Positions 62,401 through 64,000 of a DNA stretch of 64,000 bases are shown piece after piece. The stretch is from NCBI RefSeq assembly GCF_019925205.1, contig NC_083560.1, positions 126,391,062 to 126,455,061 of the forward strand, given 5' to 3'. The notes beneath the pieces were generated by a model. It worked only from the letters and a program-made list of their open reading frames with translations, was not told the DNA's origin and ran no database searches. The position numbers and the translations under genes were made by a program. The stretch is from Metopolophium dirhodum. Taxonomy: Eukaryota; Arthropoda; Insecta; Hemiptera; Aphididae. Every line of letters starts with the position of its first letter. Position 1 is the first letter of the stretch.

Positions 62401-62988
62401 GCATTTTTTCTGATCTTAATATTATTGTTAATTTTAATAATCTAGATAGATTTAAAACTTTAATACATCAAATAATATCTTTCTAAATAAAAAAACATAT
62501 TTCTTTGTTTATAGTTGATCTTAAATAATTTTTGTAATTATTAGTATTATTTTGAGATTTTAATATTTTCCGACTATAATTGATGAAAACATCTAAACAT
62601 TTTTGAGCTGTAATAATTTCTTTAAACATGTAATAATAATTATAAAATTATTTGATATAAATGTATTTATTTTTTGGTACAATTAATACACAATGATAAT
62701 ATGTCAATATAAATTTACCACACCATAAATGGACTAAACAATTTTCCACCGTGGGTAACAGAGTACACTTGCACCTGTATTGATATTGAAATGTTATTTA
62801 TGTTGCAGGGTTTATTGCATTATCACGTTACCAATCCAAATATACTATTGTCTGAGATATTTCGTAAAATGAAAGAAACTAAAGAAAATTATAATGTAAT
62901 TGAAGACTTTACTGTTGGTGATACAACCCTTGAACAAGTATTCATCGCATTTGCAAAGAACCGGGCAGTTTTAAATACAAGGGAATAA
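41423..62988 (+). CDS. ABC transporter subfamily A, full transporter (ABCA3-like)
   Basis: Membrane ATPase of the lipid/xenobiotic-exporting ABCA group; insect substrates are mostly unknown. Nineteen coding exons join in frame: 41423-43049, 43120-43274, 43340-43495, 43586-43657, 49122-49260, 49325-49574, 50502-50614, 51599-51711, 52386-52620, 53783-54006, 54063-54345, 54404-54529, 54626-54841, 54900-55163, 55228-55469, 55535-55682, 58733-58943, 59011-59227, 62809-62988. The product is 1656 residues, near ABCA3 size. The first half-molecule has the N-terminal membrane helix, a large extracellular loop and membrane helices, then NBD1 (Walker A GHNGAGKTT 528-536, LSGGM 627-631, DE 651-652, His683). 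The second half has RFKVLLEKKAVYTYRR near 850, a loop and helices, then NBD2 (GVNGAGKTT 1365-1373, YSGGN 1467-1471, DE 1491-1492, His1524). All catalytic motifs are intact. Long introns 4, 16 and 18 are full of repeats. Confidence 0.95.
43807..43825 (+). repeat. G19 homopolymer in ABCA intron 4
   Basis: Nineteen consecutive G, exceptional in this AT-rich DNA. C runs of about 9-14 occur at 47600, 48650 and 50146 in the same gene. Confidence 0.85.
43990..44912 (-). mobile_element. Helitron-like non-autonomous element in ABCA intron 4
   Basis: On the minus strand it starts at 44912 with TCTATATAATATATATAAAC then GAGTGTCCTGAGTGACTGATTC and GCAGAGCC, a typical Helitron 5' region. Toward the other end are two GC-rich blocks of the type GCCCGAGCGCAGCGCAGC (44139-44180 and 44286-44330). 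The 3' hairpin and CTRR end were not pinned, so the left boundary is approximate. Confidence 0.65.
44913..46792. other. ABCA intron 4, unassigned part
   Basis: AT-rich, no exon-like sequence. The open frame at 46556-46771 lacks coding character. Confidence 0.4.
46793..47600 (+). repeat. Dispersed family copy in ABCA intron 4
   Basis: Runs from AGATGAGCAAGTGGGTGTCTC through ACGATTCTGAGCGAAGACGG to TTCACTTTCCCATCGAACAAGGTACTG. It lacks the usual right end, which is replaced after 47600 by a C-rich run. A detached right end lies at 48675-48785, so an insertion may have split it. Confidence 0.75.
48241..48355. mobile_element. Short TTAA-flanked MITE, 115 bp
   Basis: TTAAGGCCCGTTTTACAATC ... TATTGTAATATGGGCCCTTAA: imperfect terminal inverted repeats of about 28 bp with TTAA at both ends. 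It lies between the two halves of the dispersed family copy. Confidence 0.7.
48675..48785 (+). repeat. Dispersed family right end in ABCA intron 4
   Basis: CCCCAAACCGTGGTGACAGAC, then an A-run, then ATCATCGTAAAATCAATACA and CATCGCTTCACTCAGAATC. Confidence 0.75.
49595..49950. mobile_element. Decayed family M MITE in ABCA intron 6
   Basis: Shares blocks with 7939-8384 in the same order: AACTCTG...AAAATTAGAGTAAAT, TTATAACAGGTCAAATCACTC, CCATGTTGTATGTTTGTAAG and ACAACA at the end. It is strongly diverged and its ends are eroded. Confidence 0.55.
50615..51598 (+). other. ABCA intron 7
   Basis: AT-rich, no repeat family or exon recognised apart from the flanking splice sites. Confidence 0.5.
52080..52172 (+). 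repeat. Dispersed family right-end fragment in ABCA intron 8
   Basis: Ends TTTATCAGCTCTGCTCAGAATCTAAAA, preceded by an A-rich stretch, as in the other right ends. Confidence 0.6.
52277..52300 (+). repeat. Short tandem repeat GTCTGGT x3
   Basis: Three copies of a seven-base unit in ABCA intron 8. Confidence 0.8.
53186..53322. mobile_element. MITE in ABCA intron 9, 137 bp
   Basis: CTGTCTAGCGAGAGAACGC at the left and GCGTGTTCTCTCGCTGGACAG at the right form inverted ends of about 19 bp with two or three mismatches. The interior is GC-richer than the surroundings. The target duplication is unclear. Confidence 0.7.
56112..57515 (+). mobile_element. Fullest copy of the dispersed repeat family, in ABCA intron 16
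   Basis: Left segment AAAGGTGGGTAAGTGGATGTC to GAAAAATGATTCTGAG; right end ATTCATCGCTTCGATCAGAATCTAAAA. The GATTCTGAG near 56231 and the CAGAATC at 57508 are inverted, suggesting a core element of about 1.28 kb with short terminal inverted repeats, plus a constant 115-bp leader. No open frame longer than chance. It is probably non-autonomous; the superfamily is unknown. Confidence 0.75.
57516..58732 (+). other. ABCA intron 16, remaining part
   Basis: AT-rich, with a run of AAAATATGC motifs (58200-58330) that mirrors 3895-4320. No exon-like sequence. Confidence 0.45.
59995..60370 (+). repeat. Dispersed family copy, internal part, ABCA intron 18
   Basis: Begins ATTTACCTATTCACGTAGAACC and holds GCTTTAAATGCTTATAAAAAG and AATGTCCGTAAACAGCTC. 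Both ends are missing. Confidence 0.7.
60464..60530 (+). mobile_element. Helitron 5' end, ABCA intron 18
   Basis: TCTATATAAATAAAAATGAAA followed by TGCTGTTCGTTGGTAATTG is the familiar Helitron 5' start (TC, AT run, AAAATGxxxTGCTGTTCGTTxG), inserted after A. No 3' hairpin with CTRR was found before the next exon, so it is probably truncated. Confidence 0.7.
61730..62060 (+). repeat. Dispersed family right end, ABCA intron 18
   Basis: Contains AAGAGTTACACCAAAAACCAAAATC, a TTCACTTTCCCATCGCAATAG block and the terminal ATTCATGGCTCTGTTCAGAATC. Confidence 0.75.
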
Positions 62989-63094
62989 GACCTTGTTTTT
63001 ACTACTTTTGCATAATATAATATCACTATTCAATTTACTTTGTGTGTTTCTCTTATTATAATTGTTATTTTAGTAATAATTCCTCATTTTTCAA

Positions 63095-63100
63095 AATAAA
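63095..63100 (+). terminator. Polyadenylation signal AATAAA of the ABCA gene
   Basis: The first AATAAA after the stop codon (107 bp downstream), followed by T-rich sequence. It is the likely 3' end signal, though other AT-rich hexamers occur nearby. Confidence 0.5.
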
Positions 63101-64000
63101 ACAGATTTATTAAATTTGGAAATTTATAATTTTATTATTGAAGTATTTAAGTTAAGATTATTAATACTTGTTTATTGTTACTAAATTAATTAAACATCCG
63201 AAGAAGATAATTTTTATTTGTAAGTGTTTATTAAAATATAGCTTATTGTCTAATTACATTCAATCTGTAACAAACTTAATTGTATTTTTATTAATTTTTA
63301 TATTATTGAGATTTTAGCATTCATGATATTTTGTTTTATATTTATTGCTATATTTAAAGAATATAGGGCTAAATAAGGCCATATACAAACAATATTTTAT
63401 ATAATAATTATATTATACAATTTTAAACAATATTTTACAATATTATATGATAATACCTATAAAATACTTGGCATATTAAAGGTCATATGTCTTAAAATAT
63501 AAGATAAATACTAACAATTATTAATCAATTATCATAGATTTTGGCCAATGCTCCTATAATTTTAAACTACATTTAAATCAATTTAAAAATAAAGTGTTAA
63601 GAAAAAATAAAAATAAATTGTACTTAAAACATGTTGTTATTGTTTATCATCATCTCCTACAAATAATGTAGGTATTTATTTTCATTAATATAATATTATA
63701 CTCATTTAATATAATAGAGCCATTAAAGATTAGATAATTACAGTTTCGATAAGAAAGTAGATAATTTAGGCCAGAATATCTAGTTAGACGCTTTAATTTT
63801 TGTACCTTATAACCGATGGTTTATCCCCGATGAACAAAGTTAAATTGCCTTAGACGAATACATTCGTTCGGGACTATGCTAATTTGTCCTCATTAAGCAG
63901 TTGTCCCCTTATTACATTTCTTATATTATCATTCTGTTGAAGATGATTAATTGACAGGAGTTCATGTAATGTATTTTGTCCTTGGCCACTGCATACTTTC
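63101..64000. other. 3' flank, nothing recognised
   Basis: AT-rich; no open frame or repeat from the families above. Confidence 0.5.

Noticed and set aside
1..64000. CRISPR arrays, bacterial operons, rRNA or tRNA genes
   Set aside because: No regularly spaced repeats, no ribosome binding sites or operon layout, and no tRNA- or rRNA-like conserved segments were seen; the window is eukaryotic.

Overview
This is a eukaryotic nuclear window, very AT-rich, with spliced genes, GT..AG introns and dense DNA-transposon and Helitron debris. A nuclear copy of mitochondrial cytochrome b that needs TGA read as Trp points to an invertebrate. The gene structures and repeat types suggest an insect, most likely an aphid or a close hemipteran relative. 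That placement is inference; no sequence was searched.

Layout. (1) 1-2.9 kb: a C2H2 zinc-finger gene, cut by the window edge, broken by an in-frame stop and by a hAT-type insertion with a perfect 8-bp target duplication. (2) 3-14.6 kb: mostly repeats, with retrotransposon relics (4.4 and 5.8 kb), three fold-back elements, a THAP-domain exon and a second candidate exon on the minus strand, and two plus-strand exons of an unrecognised gene (11.7-12.3 kb). (3) 14.6-33.7 kb: a large inverted duplication. Each arm carries a complete nine-exon cleavage stimulation factor subunit 1 (CstF-50) gene, and the two genes point at each other across a 10.5-kb spacer. The spacer holds Helitron ends, a helicase relic, a hAT-like element, a gag zinc-knuckle relic and a cytochrome b fragment abutting a Helitron fragment. 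(4) 33.6-41.4 kb: two GC-rich islands, an element with 24-bp terminal inverted repeats, then nested copies of one dispersed repeat family. (5) 41.4-63.1 kb: a complete ABCA-type full transporter gene, for which I could join 19 coding exons in frame (1656 residues), with transposons in its long introns. (6) 63.1-64 kb: AT-rich 3' flank with nothing recognised.

The genes do not form a pathway. CstF-50 acts in nuclear mRNA 3'-end processing, the ABCA protein in membrane lipid or xenobiotic transport, and the zinc-finger and THAP sequences are DNA-binding types. The most unusual feature is the pair of intact convergent CstF-50 genes. By eye their coding regions differ at 12 bases, 11 of which change an amino acid, and 8 of the 12 lie in one exon.
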